A DNA stretch of 26,973 nucleotides, taken from contig JAUMYR010000025.1 of the NCBI GenBank assembly GCA_030528545.1, positions 1-26,973 on the forward strand, given 5' to 3'. Position 1 is the stretch's first letter. Every line of letters starts with the position of its first letter. A model generated the notes under the pieces. It was not told the DNA's origin. It did not search any database and worked only from the letters and a program-made list of their open reading frames with translations. Both the position numbers and the translations under genes were made by a program. The stretch is from Propionibacteriaceae bacterium (GTDB taxonomy: Bacteria; Actinomycetota; Actinomycetes; Propionibacteriales; Propionibacteriaceae). Below, piece after piece: positions 16,269 through 24,317 of the stretch.

Positions 16269-17710
16269 GGCTGCCGTTCACCCCGGTGCCGCTCAACGCC
16301 CCGGCCGGAACCTCGACGGCGAAGAAGGGTGTGCTGTCGATCGTCACGCTCGGCCTGCAGGGCGGCACCCGGTTCGTCTCGAACTGGCTGATCGGACGCA
16401 TCGCCGGGCCGCTACTGCTCGGCGCAGTCGCCAGCGCCACGGCTTTGGCCTTCACTCTCAACACGATCTGGACTTCCTCGGCCCCGTCGGCGGCGTCCAA
16501 GTTCATCGCCCGGGCCCGCGGCAAGGGCGACGAGGCCGAGCTGTATGCGGTGACCCGGTTCACGGCGATGCGGGTGCTCCAGGTGACGCTGCTGCTGACC
16601 CCGGTGGCGCCCGCGCTGTGGATGGGTCTCTATGGCGGCGCGCTGTGGGAGGGATTGTGCATTAGCGCGATCCTCATCGCGGTCGCGACCTCGCAGTACG
16701 CCCGCGGTGTGCACTTCGGCGCCGGGCAGGTCGCCCGGGGCACCAAGATCGACATCATCAGCAGCGCGATCGGCCTGACCCTGACCCTGGTGCTGCTGTT
16801 GGCCGGGGTCCGCAACCTGACGCTGACGCTGCCGCTGACGGCGACCATGGGGGTCTATGCGCTGCTGTGCTGGCCGTGGACGGCCCATGGGCGTCCTGAG
16901 AAGGCGCTGCGCAGCGAGATCGACAAGTTCGTGACCTTCGCCGCGATCGGCAGCATCGCCAGCGCGGGCATGTTGCAGATCTCGCAGCTGGTCGCGCGCG
17001 GGCTCAGCGAGCATGCGGGTTCGCAGTACGCCCCGGCCTTGCAGCTGGTGACGCCGCTGTCCATCATCGCCAGCGCCCTGACCATGGTGCTGTATCCGTC
17101 GATGTCGGAGGCCCACGGAGCTGGCGACGTCGAGCGGCTGCGGCGCCAGACCGACCTGGCTTTCCGGTCCTTCGTCGCGGTGATGGTGCCCGCCTTCGGG
17201 GCGATGGCGATCGCCTCGCGTCCGCTGATGCATCTGGTGTGGGGGGAACGCTACACCGATGCCTGGGTGCTGATGCCGGTGTTCTGCCTGGCCCTGATGC
17301 TGCAAAACGTCGCCAACCCGGCGGTCGGGTCGATCACCAGCGGCCCCCACAAGCACATGTGGTACTCGCTGCTGTTGTCTCAGGCGGGCCTGGTCACCGC
17401 GATCGGGTGCTGGCTGTTCATGGTGCCGTGGCTGGGGCTGTTCGGCGTCGCGCTGGGTTATGCCTGCGGCGCCGCGCTCACCGCGGTGAGCCTCATCGTC
17501 GTGGTGTGGCGGATGCAGCGCCAGCGCTGGACCGGGCTCATGGCCTGGGTCGCGGGCAGCGTGGCCGTGATCGCCGGGGTGTCGTGGTGGTGCCAGAGCG
17601 GACCCGTCAATCACTGGCTCGACCTGGGTGCCGCGGCCCTGTTCGGGGTGGTGTGGCTGGCCCCCTCGGCGAGGTTCCTGTGGCGGACCTGGCGGCAGCG
17701 CTCCCGATAA
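16265..17710 (+). CDS. Oligosaccharide flippase (Wzx/MATE-like)
   Basis: The 481-residue integral membrane protein has about 12-14 hydrophobic helices spread over its length and resembles polysaccharide-biosynthesis flippases of the MOP superfamily, which move lipid-linked oligosaccharides across the membrane. Typical features are GTRFVSNWLIGRIAGPLLLG in helix 1, a long central block of TM pairs, and MPVFCLALMLQNVANPAVGS in the C-half. The GTG start overlaps the WbqC-like stop (GTGA). Another GTG nine bases upstream is possible. The longer upstream frame only mirrors the WbqC-like gene. Together with glycosyltransferases this points to a Wzx/Wzy-type route, but no polymerase is visible in the window. 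Confidence 0.83.
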   Translation: MRLPFTPVPLNAPAGTSTAKKGVLSIVTLGLQGGTRFVSNWLIGRIAGPLLLGAVASATALAFTLNTIWTSSAPSAASKFIARARGKGDEAELYAVTRFTAMRVLQVTLLLTPVAPALWMGLYGGALWEGLCISAILIAVATSQYARGVHFGAGQVARGTKIDIISSAIGLTLTLVLLLAGVRNLTLTLPLTATMGVYALLCWPWTAHGRPEKALRSEIDKFVTFAAIGSIASAGMLQISQLVARGLSEHAGSQYAPALQLVTPLSIIASALTMVLYPSMSEAHGAGDVERLRRQTDLAFRSFVAVMVPAFGAMAIASRPLMHLVWGERYTDAWVLMPVFCLALMLQNVANPAVGSITSGPHKHMWYSLLLSQAGLVTAIGCWLFMVPWLGLFGVALGYACGAALTAVSLIVVVWRMQRQRWTGLMAWVAGSVAVIAGVSWWCQSGPVNHWLDLGAAALFGVVWLAPSARFLWRTWRQRSR

Positions 17711-17756
17711 CGTGCCCGTGAACGGGTAGGATCGGTGCCTGACCGAGGAGGTTTTA

Positions 17757-19616
17757 GTGTCAGTTTCTCCTTCCCGCGTGGGGCTGGTCCGCGCCGCGCT
17801 CGCCCTATGGGACGCCCTGTGTTGGGGCATGGCCGCGTTCGCGCTGGTCGTCGCGCGGTATAACTTCGACCTGTCGAGCGAGCAGGTGCAATTCGTGATG
17901 CTCTACACGCTCGCCGCGATGGCATCGCAAATCGTGATCGGGTTCGTCACGAAGCTGTACCGGGGCCGCTACGGCGTGGCCACGTTCGAGGAGGCGGTCA
18001 TGCTGGCCGCGCTCTCTCTGGGTATCGGGCTGGTGCTGGCGATCGCCTGCGCCGCGTGGGCCCACTACGGCTATCCGCGGGTGGTGACCTTCACGGTGCC
18101 GCTGGCGGCGCTGGTGCTGATGGCGGCGGGCAGGTTCGCTTTCCGCACGGTCAGCCGCTACTCCTCCAGCCGCACGAGCGAGGCCGAGCCGGTCATCGTC
18201 TATGGCGCTGGCAATGCGGGCATGCAGCTGGGCCGCCTGCTGGAGTTCGACCCGGACGCCCCCTATGTCATCGCAGGGTATATCGACGACGACCCGGCGA
18301 AGAAGAACTTGCACATGGCCGGGGCGAAGGTGCTCGGCGGCCGCGACCAGCTCATCGAGGCCGCGGCTTCGCGGGGTATCCGCACGGTCATCATCGCGAT
18401 CCCGACGGCCGACCGGGCGTTCATGCGCGAGGTGTCGAGGATCACCGACGATGCTGGCCTGACGACGCTGGTCATGCCCCCGACTAGGGACATCGTCGGC
18501 GGCAAGGTCGACCTGTCCGGCCTGCACAAACTCGACGTGACCGACCTGCTCGGGCGCGCCCAGATCAAGACCAACCTCGGCGAGATCTCCGGCTACCTGT
18601 CGGGCAAGGTCGTCCTGGTCACCGGGGCCGGGGGCTCCATCGGGGCCGAGATCGCCCGCCAGGTGCACCGCTTCGGCCCCAAGGAACTCGTCATGCTCGA
18701 CCGGGACGAGTCCGGCCTGCACGGCACGCAGCTGTCGATCTTCCGGCAGGGGCTGCTCGACACCCCGAACATGGTGCTGTGCGACATCCGGGACGCCGAG
18801 GCGCTCGACAAGGTGTTCGCCGACCACCGGCCCGAGGTAGTGTTCCACGCCGCGGCCCTGAAACACCTGCCGATGCTGGAGCAGTACCCGCTGGAGGGCT
18901 GGAAGACCAACACGCTGGGGACGCTGAACGTGCTGCGGGCCGCCCGCAAGTACGGCGTCACCCGGTTCGTGAACATCTCCACCGACAAGGCCGCCGACGC
19001 CACCAGCGTCCTCGGCAAGACCAAGCGCCTCGCCGAGGAGCTGACCGCTTTCTTCGCGAGGGAATACGGCCTGACCTACCTGTCGGTCCGGTTCGGCAAC
19101 GTGCTGGGTTCGCGGGGTTCGATGCTGCACACCTTCACCGCGCAGATCGACGCGGGCGGGCCGATCACCGTGACCCACCCCGAGATCACCCGCTACTTCA
19201 TGACGATCCCCGAAGCCTGTGAGCTGACGATCCAGGCGGGCGCGATCGGCGAACCCGGGGACGTGCTCGTCCTCGACATGGGGGAGCCGGTGCGCATCCT
19301 CGACGTGGCGAAGAACCTGATCGCGTTGTCGGGCAAGAAGATCGACATCGTGTTCACCGGTCTGCGTCCCAACGAGAAGATGCACGAGGTGCTGTTCAGC
19401 GAGGACGAGAATCGCAGCGCGACCAGCCACGAACTCATCAGCCGGGTCGCTGTGCCGCCGCTGAACCCGGACGAGCTGGACAGCGTCGACGGTTCCGACC
19501 CCGAGTCCATGGCCAAGCTCACCCAACAGCAGCACGCGGCCGCCGCGGCCATGCGCAACCTCGCCGAGGCCCAGGCCGGACTGGACGGCATCACTTTCGA
19601 ACGCCCGGAGAGTTAG
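17757..19616 (+). CDS. Membrane-anchored nucleotide-sugar dehydratase/epimerase (FlaA1/CapD type)
   Basis: The 619-residue protein follows the PglF/CapD plan. Four N-terminal membrane helices (about 8-128) lead to a CoA-binding-like Rossmann domain with VYGAGNAGMQLGR (148-160). A second Rossmann fold, an extended SDR domain, has VLVTGAGGSIGAE (about 285-297), HAAALKHLPMLE, and the catalytic segment STDKAADATSVLGKTKR at about 408-424. Relatives are UDP-GlcNAc 4,6-dehydratases that start synthesis of di-N-acetylated sugars. In them the usual SDR Tyr is replaced by Met within VMGATK; here the segment reads VLGKTK. GAGGAGG lies six bases before the GTG, and TAGGAT at 17727-17732 could be an own promoter in the 46-base gap. 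The C-terminal 70 residues are an acidic, Ala/Gln-rich extension. Confidence 0.88.
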   Translation: MSVSPSRVGLVRAALALWDALCWGMAAFALVVARYNFDLSSEQVQFVMLYTLAAMASQIVIGFVTKLYRGRYGVATFEEAVMLAALSLGIGLVLAIACAAWAHYGYPRVVTFTVPLAALVLMAAGRFAFRTVSRYSSSRTSEAEPVIVYGAGNAGMQLGRLLEFDPDAPYVIAGYIDDDPAKKNLHMAGAKVLGGRDQLIEAAASRGIRTVIIAIPTADRAFMREVSRITDDAGLTTLVMPPTRDIVGGKVDLSGLHKLDVTDLLGRAQIKTNLGEISGYLSGKVVLVTGAGGSIGAEIARQVHRFGPKELVMLDRDESGLHGTQLSIFRQGLLDTPNMVLCDIRDAEALDKVFADHRPEVVFHAAALKHLPMLEQYPLEGWKTNTLGTLNVLRAARKYGVTRFVNISTDKAADATSVLGKTKRLAEELTAFFAREYGLTYLSVRFGNVLGSRGSMLHTFTAQIDAGGPITVTHPEITRYFMTIPEACELTIQAGAIGEPGDVLVLDMGEPVRILDVAKNLIALSGKKIDIVFTGLRPNEKMHEVLFSEDENRSATSHELISRVAVPPLNPDELDSVDGSDPESMAKLTQQQHAAAAAMRNLAEAQAGLDGITFERPES

Positions 19617-19754
19617 CGGTCAGCGGCCGTAGGGTTCTCGTCGTTGAGGCAGGGACGCCGGAGCCTCCGGATGCCCACGTAGCTGTCGGGGAGGAATGCC
19701 GTGGCGCTCTTTCCGTCGCCGTCCCCGCTCGCGGGTCGCGGGGGATAGCCCTGC

Positions 19755-21026
19755 TTAGGCGGATTCTGGGGGAAGAACCTCAACCGAGCCGTCTGCGCTC
19801 CGCACGATGTCGATCGCGATATCAACTGGGCGCGGATCGAATGAGGCCCTGTCGCCCAAGTGGCGAATCCGGTGCGCAGAGCGCATCAGCCGGTCTACCG
19901 CGCCGCTGCTGAGCGGCTTGAACCGTTGCTGTGGGCCTTTCAGCTCCAGCGCCGACAGCCGCTTGAGGAAGGAATCGATGCCGGATTCCAGACTGTCGAT
20001 GCCCTGCTGATCGGTATTGAGTGCGCGGACGAGGTTCTTGAACAGGTTGCCTTGGCTCGTTCCAGCGTGATCCACGGCCTGCAGAACAGCGATCCGTCGC
20101 TTTAGGGCGATGGCCAGGGCGGCGATCTCCAGTTCGGTGTCGAATGTGCCTGGCTCGGTTATGCCAGGAAGCACTTTGGCCAAAGCGCCGATCTCGACTG
20201 GGTCGTCCGGGGACAGGGCATCAAGGGCGCTTTGCCAACCCTCTAGGCGCCGCCGGGAGTTGGCGAAGGCTTTGTTGACAGCGTGGACGGCGGAATCCAG
20301 CCCGAGCGAGAGCCCTAGTTTCCCCTCGTCGAGCACCACGGCGGTCGCCTTGGTGATGGCGTCGCAGCACGCCACGAGTTCGGCGCGCTCGTCCGCAAGC
20401 TTGTCATCTCGCATCTCTTCGAGCAGTTCGGTGATGCGGGAAATCGCCTGGTCGCGCTTGTGCTCGGCGTGGGCGCTGATGCCCGCCGCGACCGCCATGA
20501 GAACCAGCGGTGCTGCCACGGTGAGTGCGGCGCCAACCGATACCGCACCCGCGGTAGAGGCGGCGCTCATAGTGGCCGGTACGAAGGTGGCCTGGGCCCG
20601 AATGCCCGATGCGCCCACTAGGGCGCTGTGCACCCCACCGGGGATCGCCTTTGAGGCCATGGGGCGGAGGAGCCCCTTCCCAACCTGAGTCGCGACGTTG
20701 GCCGGAACCACCATCCGGTACAGCCCTTCCCCGGCGGCGTTGGCGTGGGTGGCGGCCCTGGACATGTGACCTGATTGTGAGAGGAGATGGGACAGATGCT
20801 TCGCCAGAGGGCTCGTAGCGCCCAGCTTGATGCCTTTTCGCCGGTCCGTTTCCGCGGCCGCGGGGTGCCTCTCCAACGTGACAATCGGCGATTGGGCGAA
20901 ACTCGTGAGCATGCTGCGTAATTCGGCCAGCCGTTCAGCGGTCATGACGGGTTCATGCCCCAGGGGTGGAAGCCGGACGTTTTCGGTGCCCAGCGTCCAT
21001 ACTGGGACGATCTCATGATGATTCAT
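19755..21026 (-). CDS. Hypothetical protein with membrane segment and helical flanks
   Basis: No family is recognised for this 423-residue product. The ATG at 21026 (MNHHEIVPV) has GGGAGGGA six bases upstream and is preferred over the 21077 start. Residues 153-184 form a long Ala/Val-rich hydrophobic stretch (VSVGAALTVAAPLVLMAVAAG), just after a Gly/Ala-rich segment. A charged, coiled-coil-like region follows immediately (HKRDQAISRITELLEEMRDD and onward), and most of the C-terminal half is helical with regularly spaced Leu. A Cys-Cys pair occurs at about 217-218. The plan could be a membrane-inserted or pore-type protein with a helical regulatory domain, but that is speculation. It lies 190 bases downstream of the lipoprotein gene on the same strand and faces the dehydratase gene tail to tail. 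The 138-base gap there holds only a short CCGGAG/CTCCGG repeat at 19658-19670. Confidence 0.65.
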   Translation of the reverse strand: MNHHEIVPVWTLGTENVRLPPLGHEPVMTAERLAELRSMLTSFAQSPIVTLERHPAAAETDRRKGIKLGATSPLAKHLSHLLSQSGHMSRAATHANAAGEGLYRMVVPANVATQVGKGLLRPMASKAIPGGVHSALVGASGIRAQATFVPATMSAASTAGAVSVGAALTVAAPLVLMAVAAGISAHAEHKRDQAISRITELLEEMRDDKLADERAELVACCDAITKATAVVLDEGKLGLSLGLDSAVHAVNKAFANSRRRLEGWQSALDALSPDDPVEIGALAKVLPGITEPGTFDTELEIAALAIALKRRIAVLQAVDHAGTSQGNLFKNLVRALNTDQQGIDSLESGIDSFLKRLSALELKGPQQRFKPLSSGAVDRLMRSAHRIRHLGDRASFDPRPVDIAIDIVRSADGSVEVLPPESA

Positions 21027-21216
21027 GGTTTCTCCCTCCCGTGAAGCAGTATAAAGCCCACTTTTGGTGGAGACCATTACGCCGGTGAATCTCGGCGCGA
21101 TTATGGGGTTCTGGTGAGGAGGGAGGTTTTCATAGGGACGCTCGTCGGGTCAGCCCGGCGCAGGTGCTGAGAACGGTCGTCACGGTAACCAGGTGACCAG
21201 TCCTGTCCGACTCGAA

Positions 21217-21729
21217 TCAGGTTTTCTTCTGTACGTAGACGGCGACTTCGGCTTTGGTCGCTTCAGTGATCTTGAACGAGAACTCTTGCTTCTCGTTGTT
21301 GTTGAGTCTGGGGGGAGTAAAAAACGGGATCTGCCGAGGGCCACAAGACCCCTCGCCGATGTTCTTGTTCTTCGTGTACAGCACGAAGGTTCCGCTGGCG
21401 GTGTCACACACGGGGATGAACATGACTCGCTCGGTCTCTGCCCAATCGATGGAGATATCCCCGGTTAGTGAAAGGTAGGACTTCCACTCTCCAGAGATAT
21501 CGAAGTATTCCTGGCTACCCTCTTGTGCAAGATATTCCCTGACGCCTCCCTCTCTGGGTTCCGCATGTATGAGGTTGGCTAGATCTTGCTCAGCCCTGGG
21601 CGGGCTGGCGGCGCTAGATGGTGCCGACGTGGGGGCGGTTAGGCTTTCCTTTGGAGAGCCAGACCCGTGGCAGCCGGTAAGCGTCAACAAGGCCACCCCA
21701 AACAGGGTGGCCAGGTTTCTCGTTTCCAT
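21217..21729 (-). CDS. Hypothetical lipoprotein
   Basis: The 170-residue protein starts with a short signal and lipobox (VALLTLTGC, Cys20) and is therefore expected to be a lipid-anchored surface protein. A Ser/Pro/Ala-rich spacer to about residue 45 precedes a small domain with two further Cys (about 108 and 129) that could form a disulfide and a beta-rich C-terminus ending in VAVYVQKKT. No family is recognised. The base composition is visibly less GC-rich than the glycan genes. TACCCT five bases before the ATG suggests a leaderless transcript. Its neighbours are the unknown gene at 19755-21026 downstream and the phosphotransferase-like gene upstream, all minus strand. Confidence 0.7.
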   Translation of the reverse strand: METRNLATLFGVALLTLTGCHGSGSPKESLTAPTSAPSSAASPPRAEQDLANLIHAEPREGGVREYLAQEGSQEYFDISGEWKSYLSLTGDISIDWAETERVMFIPVCDTASGTFVLYTKNKNIGEGSCGPRQIPFFTPPRLNNNEKQEFSFKITEATKAEVAVYVQKKT

Positions 21730-21734
21730 GGCTC

Positions 21735-21740
21735 AGGGTA
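21735..21740 (-). promoter_or_regulatory. -10 element for the lipoprotein gene
   Basis: TACCCT on the minus strand is followed by five bases and then the ATG at 21729. The arrangement is nearly the same as before the HAD gene at 11974. Confidence 0.35.
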
Positions 21741-21765
21741 GCACCCGGCTTAGACCCAGCCGTCA

Positions 21766-21790
21766 GGCAAGCCGTTGATGGGTGCTTGCC
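21766..21790 (-). terminator. Hairpin after the phosphotransferase-like gene
   Basis: Seven-base perfect arms GGCAAGC and GCTTGCC enclose an 11-base loop, 12 bases after the stop of the gene ending at 21803. It would separate that gene from the lipoprotein gene. Confidence 0.45.
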
Positions 21791-21802
21791 CAGTCACCGT
21801 GT

Positions 21803-24238
21803 TCATGACGCGGGATGGTCGACGAGGGTGATGGTGCCGCCGGTGCCATCCACGAGCAGGGTCGTGCCATCGGGCAGGCTGGTAGCGTTCCCGACACCGA
21901 GCACGGCGGGGATGCCGTACTCGCGGGCGACGATGGCGGCGTGCGAGAGTGGTCCGCCCGAGTCGGCGGCCACTGCGGCAGCGAGGGCGAACAGTGGCGT
22001 CCAGGTTGGATCGGTATAGGGGCAGACCAGAACATCACCTGGCTGGAGGCGGTGAAACTCGTCCGGTGAGCGGATGACGCGCGCGGTTCCGGTCGCCCGG
22101 CCCGCGCTGGCGGGCAGTCCGCGCAGCGTATTCGTCTCGTCGGTGGAGCCACGATCCCACCAGATCGCCTCGGCGATGCCGCGCTTGCGGCGCCGCCGTG
22201 TCACGACCGCCTGGAGCTGTCGCTGATGGCCGGAGACGGCCTGTTCGACCTCGTGGAAGTACAGGAAACGAATGTCACTGGGATCGTCGAGCTGGCGGCG
22301 TTCAGTTAGGCGGCGGGCGATCTCGTCCATAGCCGCCCGGGAGAGACAGAAGAACTCCTCAATCAGGTACATCGTTCCCTCGCGTCCCACGTGGCGGGCC
22401 CGCAGCCGGGCGGTGTTGGTGCGCCAGCGGGCGTGCAGGAATCCCGGCAGCCGCTGTTCGACCTCCTGAGCGGGGTCGGTGGTGTGGGCGGGTTCGAGGA
22501 GGGTGCCCCGCAGTGTCGCGGCTAGGAGTGAGTAGAAGGTCTCGGGGTCCTCTCGCCAGGATCGGTTGGAGAACGGCAGGTACAGCCGCGCGGTCCGGGC
22601 CCCATGGGTCGCCAGGAAGGCACCGACACGGGCCTGGAACTCTCGTCCGGCCGGGCTGGCCGCGAGCGCCTGGCCGACCGTTCCCTGGGCGGCCGAGACG
22701 ATTGCCGGGGCCACACCGCTGCGACGAGCGGCCCTGGCGAGGCGGGCGATCGCAGCCGTGATCTCAGCGGTCTTATAGGACAGATCTGCATAAAGGTCTT
22801 CAGGCGTGATCGCGCGGTGTGGGCGTGACAGCTTGATGAGCCATGACGTGACGCAACGGTCGACGATCATCGGTGCGTTGTAGCGGACGAAACGGTCGGC
22901 AGTGATCGCGGCAGTGTGTTCGACGGCATCGCGCACTATTGCCAGCGCAGCATCGTCGCTGGCCGAGGCTAGCTCCCGGACCCGGTCCGCCAGTTGCCCG
23001 AGGCTCCCGCGCAGAGCCTGTTCCTCGTCCGGCCACGCTGTCGGATCGTGACGCATGCCTCGCCGGAACAGGGCCGGTAGCCGGGCCAGGACGCCCAAGG
23101 TGAGGCGTGGTCTGGTGATCGCGATGCGGACGATTCCGTCATCGTCACCGCGAAGCAGCGACGCAGCCGGGACCACGCGAAGCCCGGCGACGCCCATCAG
23201 GTGCTGGATCGCGTCCTGCACCCGATGCACAGCGAACAGGTCGAGCGGGAAGGGCGCCGGGAAGTGCTCGATCAGGTCGTCACGCAACACCTGCTCAAGG
23301 CGCCCGCGAACGGGAGCGTGACCGGCTGCCGTCGTGGCGCTGGCCGTGATCGGGCGGGCCTGGAGCAGGTATAGCTGGTCGCCGACGAAGGCCCACTCGA
23401 TGTCCTGGCCGGTCCCGTAGTGGGCTTCGGCCCGCTCGCCGAGGCCGAGTATCCGCAGCAGCTGGGCGTCGGTGACGCTCTGCCTGGCCCGGTCGGCGTC
23501 CGGCACATCGGTACTGGTCGTGCCGCCGCTGGGCAGCTGGTCGATCCGGGTCTGCTTCGAGCCGATCTGCCTAGCCACGACCGCGGCGGGGTTGCGGGAG
23601 AGCGTGAACTCATCCGGTGTCACCAGCGCCGACACCACGGACTCGCCCAGCCCGTAGGAGGAACTGGCCAGCATCGTCTCGTCGTGTCCGGTGACGGGAT
23701 CGCGGGTAAACAGCACCCCGGCAGTGTCAGCGTTCACCATTTCCTGCACCACGACGCCCAGCCCGAGGCCCTCGTCTGGGACGCTCTGCTGTCGGCGATA
23801 GTCCACCGCGCGATCCGTCCACAGCGACGACCAGCACCGGCGCACCGCATCCAGGACCGCTTCGACCCCGACAACACCGAGGTAGGTGTCCTGCTGCCCC
23901 GCGAAACTCGCCTCCGCCGAGTCCTCCGCGGTGGCCGACGACCGCACCGCCACTCGTGGCTCGCCCAAGCGGGCATAGGCCTCGCGGATCGCCGACCGCA
24001 CCGAATCCGGAATCGGAAGGCCCAAGACCAGCTGCCGTGCTGCCCGAGCCTCACCTCGCGCAGCATGGGCGGTGAGCAGGTCCGCGACACCTCGGGTTGT
24101 TTCGCGGTAGGCGTCGATACTGACGCAGAACCCCGGCGGCACCGGGAGCCCGGCCCGGGCGCACTCGCCCAGATTCGCTCCCTTTCCTCCCACCCGCGCC
24201 GCGTCGCCGCTGGAGATGTCGCTAAACCATACGATCAT
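21803..24238 (-). CDS. PEP-synthase/rifampin-phosphotransferase-like protein
   Basis: The 811-residue product has an N-terminal ATP-grasp domain (VGGKGANLGECARAGLPVPP at 16-35, SSATAEDSAEASFAGQQDTY at about 130-150, DTAGVLFTRDPVTGHDETML at about 200-220). A long middle region of about 430 residues follows. The C-terminus is a swivelling phosphohistidine domain, GGPLSHAAIVAREYGIPAVLG, with the His at about 766. The order ATP domain, middle domain, His domain at the very end is that of rifampin phosphotransferase (Rph). PEP synthase carries a PEP-binding domain after the His domain, which is absent here. Substrate identity is not provable; the middle region could accept another compound. The ATG at 24238 gives a family-like N-terminus; 24253 is an alternative. 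It is divergent from a TetR gene that probably represses it. Confidence 0.8.
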   Translation of the reverse strand: MIVWFSDISSGDAARVGGKGANLGECARAGLPVPPGFCVSIDAYRETTRGVADLLTAHAARGEARAARQLVLGLPIPDSVRSAIREAYARLGEPRVAVRSSATAEDSAEASFAGQQDTYLGVVGVEAVLDAVRRCWSSLWTDRAVDYRRQQSVPDEGLGLGVVVQEMVNADTAGVLFTRDPVTGHDETMLASSSYGLGESVVSALVTPDEFTLSRNPAAVVARQIGSKQTRIDQLPSGGTTSTDVPDADRARQSVTDAQLLRILGLGERAEAHYGTGQDIEWAFVGDQLYLLQARPITASATTAAGHAPVRGRLEQVLRDDLIEHFPAPFPLDLFAVHRVQDAIQHLMGVAGLRVVPAASLLRGDDDGIVRIAITRPRLTLGVLARLPALFRRGMRHDPTAWPDEEQALRGSLGQLADRVRELASASDDAALAIVRDAVEHTAAITADRFVRYNAPMIVDRCVTSWLIKLSRPHRAITPEDLYADLSYKTAEITAAIARLARAARRSGVAPAIVSAAQGTVGQALAASPAGREFQARVGAFLATHGARTARLYLPFSNRSWREDPETFYSLLAATLRGTLLEPAHTTDPAQEVEQRLPGFLHARWRTNTARLRARHVGREGTMYLIEEFFCLSRAAMDEIARRLTERRQLDDPSDIRFLYFHEVEQAVSGHQRQLQAVVTRRRRKRGIAEAIWWDRGSTDETNTLRGLPASAGRATGTARVIRSPDEFHRLQPGDVLVCPYTDPTWTPLFALAAAVAADSGGPLSHAAIVAREYGIPAVLGVGNATSLPDGTTLLVDGTGGTITLVDHPAS

Positions 24239-24256
24239 TCGTACCAACCCCATTTC

Positions 24257-24272
24257 CTCTATGGGCATAGAG
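24257..24272. promoter_or_regulatory. TetR operator 1 (next to the phosphotransferase-like gene)
   Basis: CTCTATG-GG-CATAGAG is a perfect 16-bp palindrome with a two-base centre. It overlaps a TACTCT element (24269-24274, minus strand) that suits the -10 of the phosphotransferase-like gene. The same core recurs 29 bp away (centre to centre). Confidence 0.7.
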
Positions 24273-24286
24273 TATTTCCAGTGTAA

Positions 24287-24300
24287 TCTATGTTCATAGA
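24287..24300. promoter_or_regulatory. TetR operator 2 (next to the regulator gene)
   Basis: TCTATG-TT-CATAGA repeats the core of operator 1 with a different centre. It overlaps TAATCT (24284-24289) and TATGTT (24289-24294), candidate -10 elements for the TetR gene, 18 bases before its ATG. Autoregulation is the usual arrangement for divergent TetR genes. Confidence 0.7.
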
Positions 24301-24317
24301 GGGGAGGTGGGCGAAGC

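Noticed and set aside
17805..19535. 576-codon open frame opposite the dehydratase gene
   Set aside because: It mirrors a GC-rich gene whose family motifs are clear. The translation is His/Val/Gly/Arg-rich with no domain, typical of an antisense shadow.
11889..19650. Shared 13-mer TCGTCGTTGAGGC at 11889-11901 and 19638-19650
   Set aside because: Both copies follow gene ends, but several 13-base matches are expected by chance in a window this long, and neither forms part of a larger repeat.
19613..19825. 70-codon minus-strand frame between the dehydratase and the unknown gene
   Set aside because: Its first third overlaps the unknown gene in another frame and there is no ribosome binding site or similarity.
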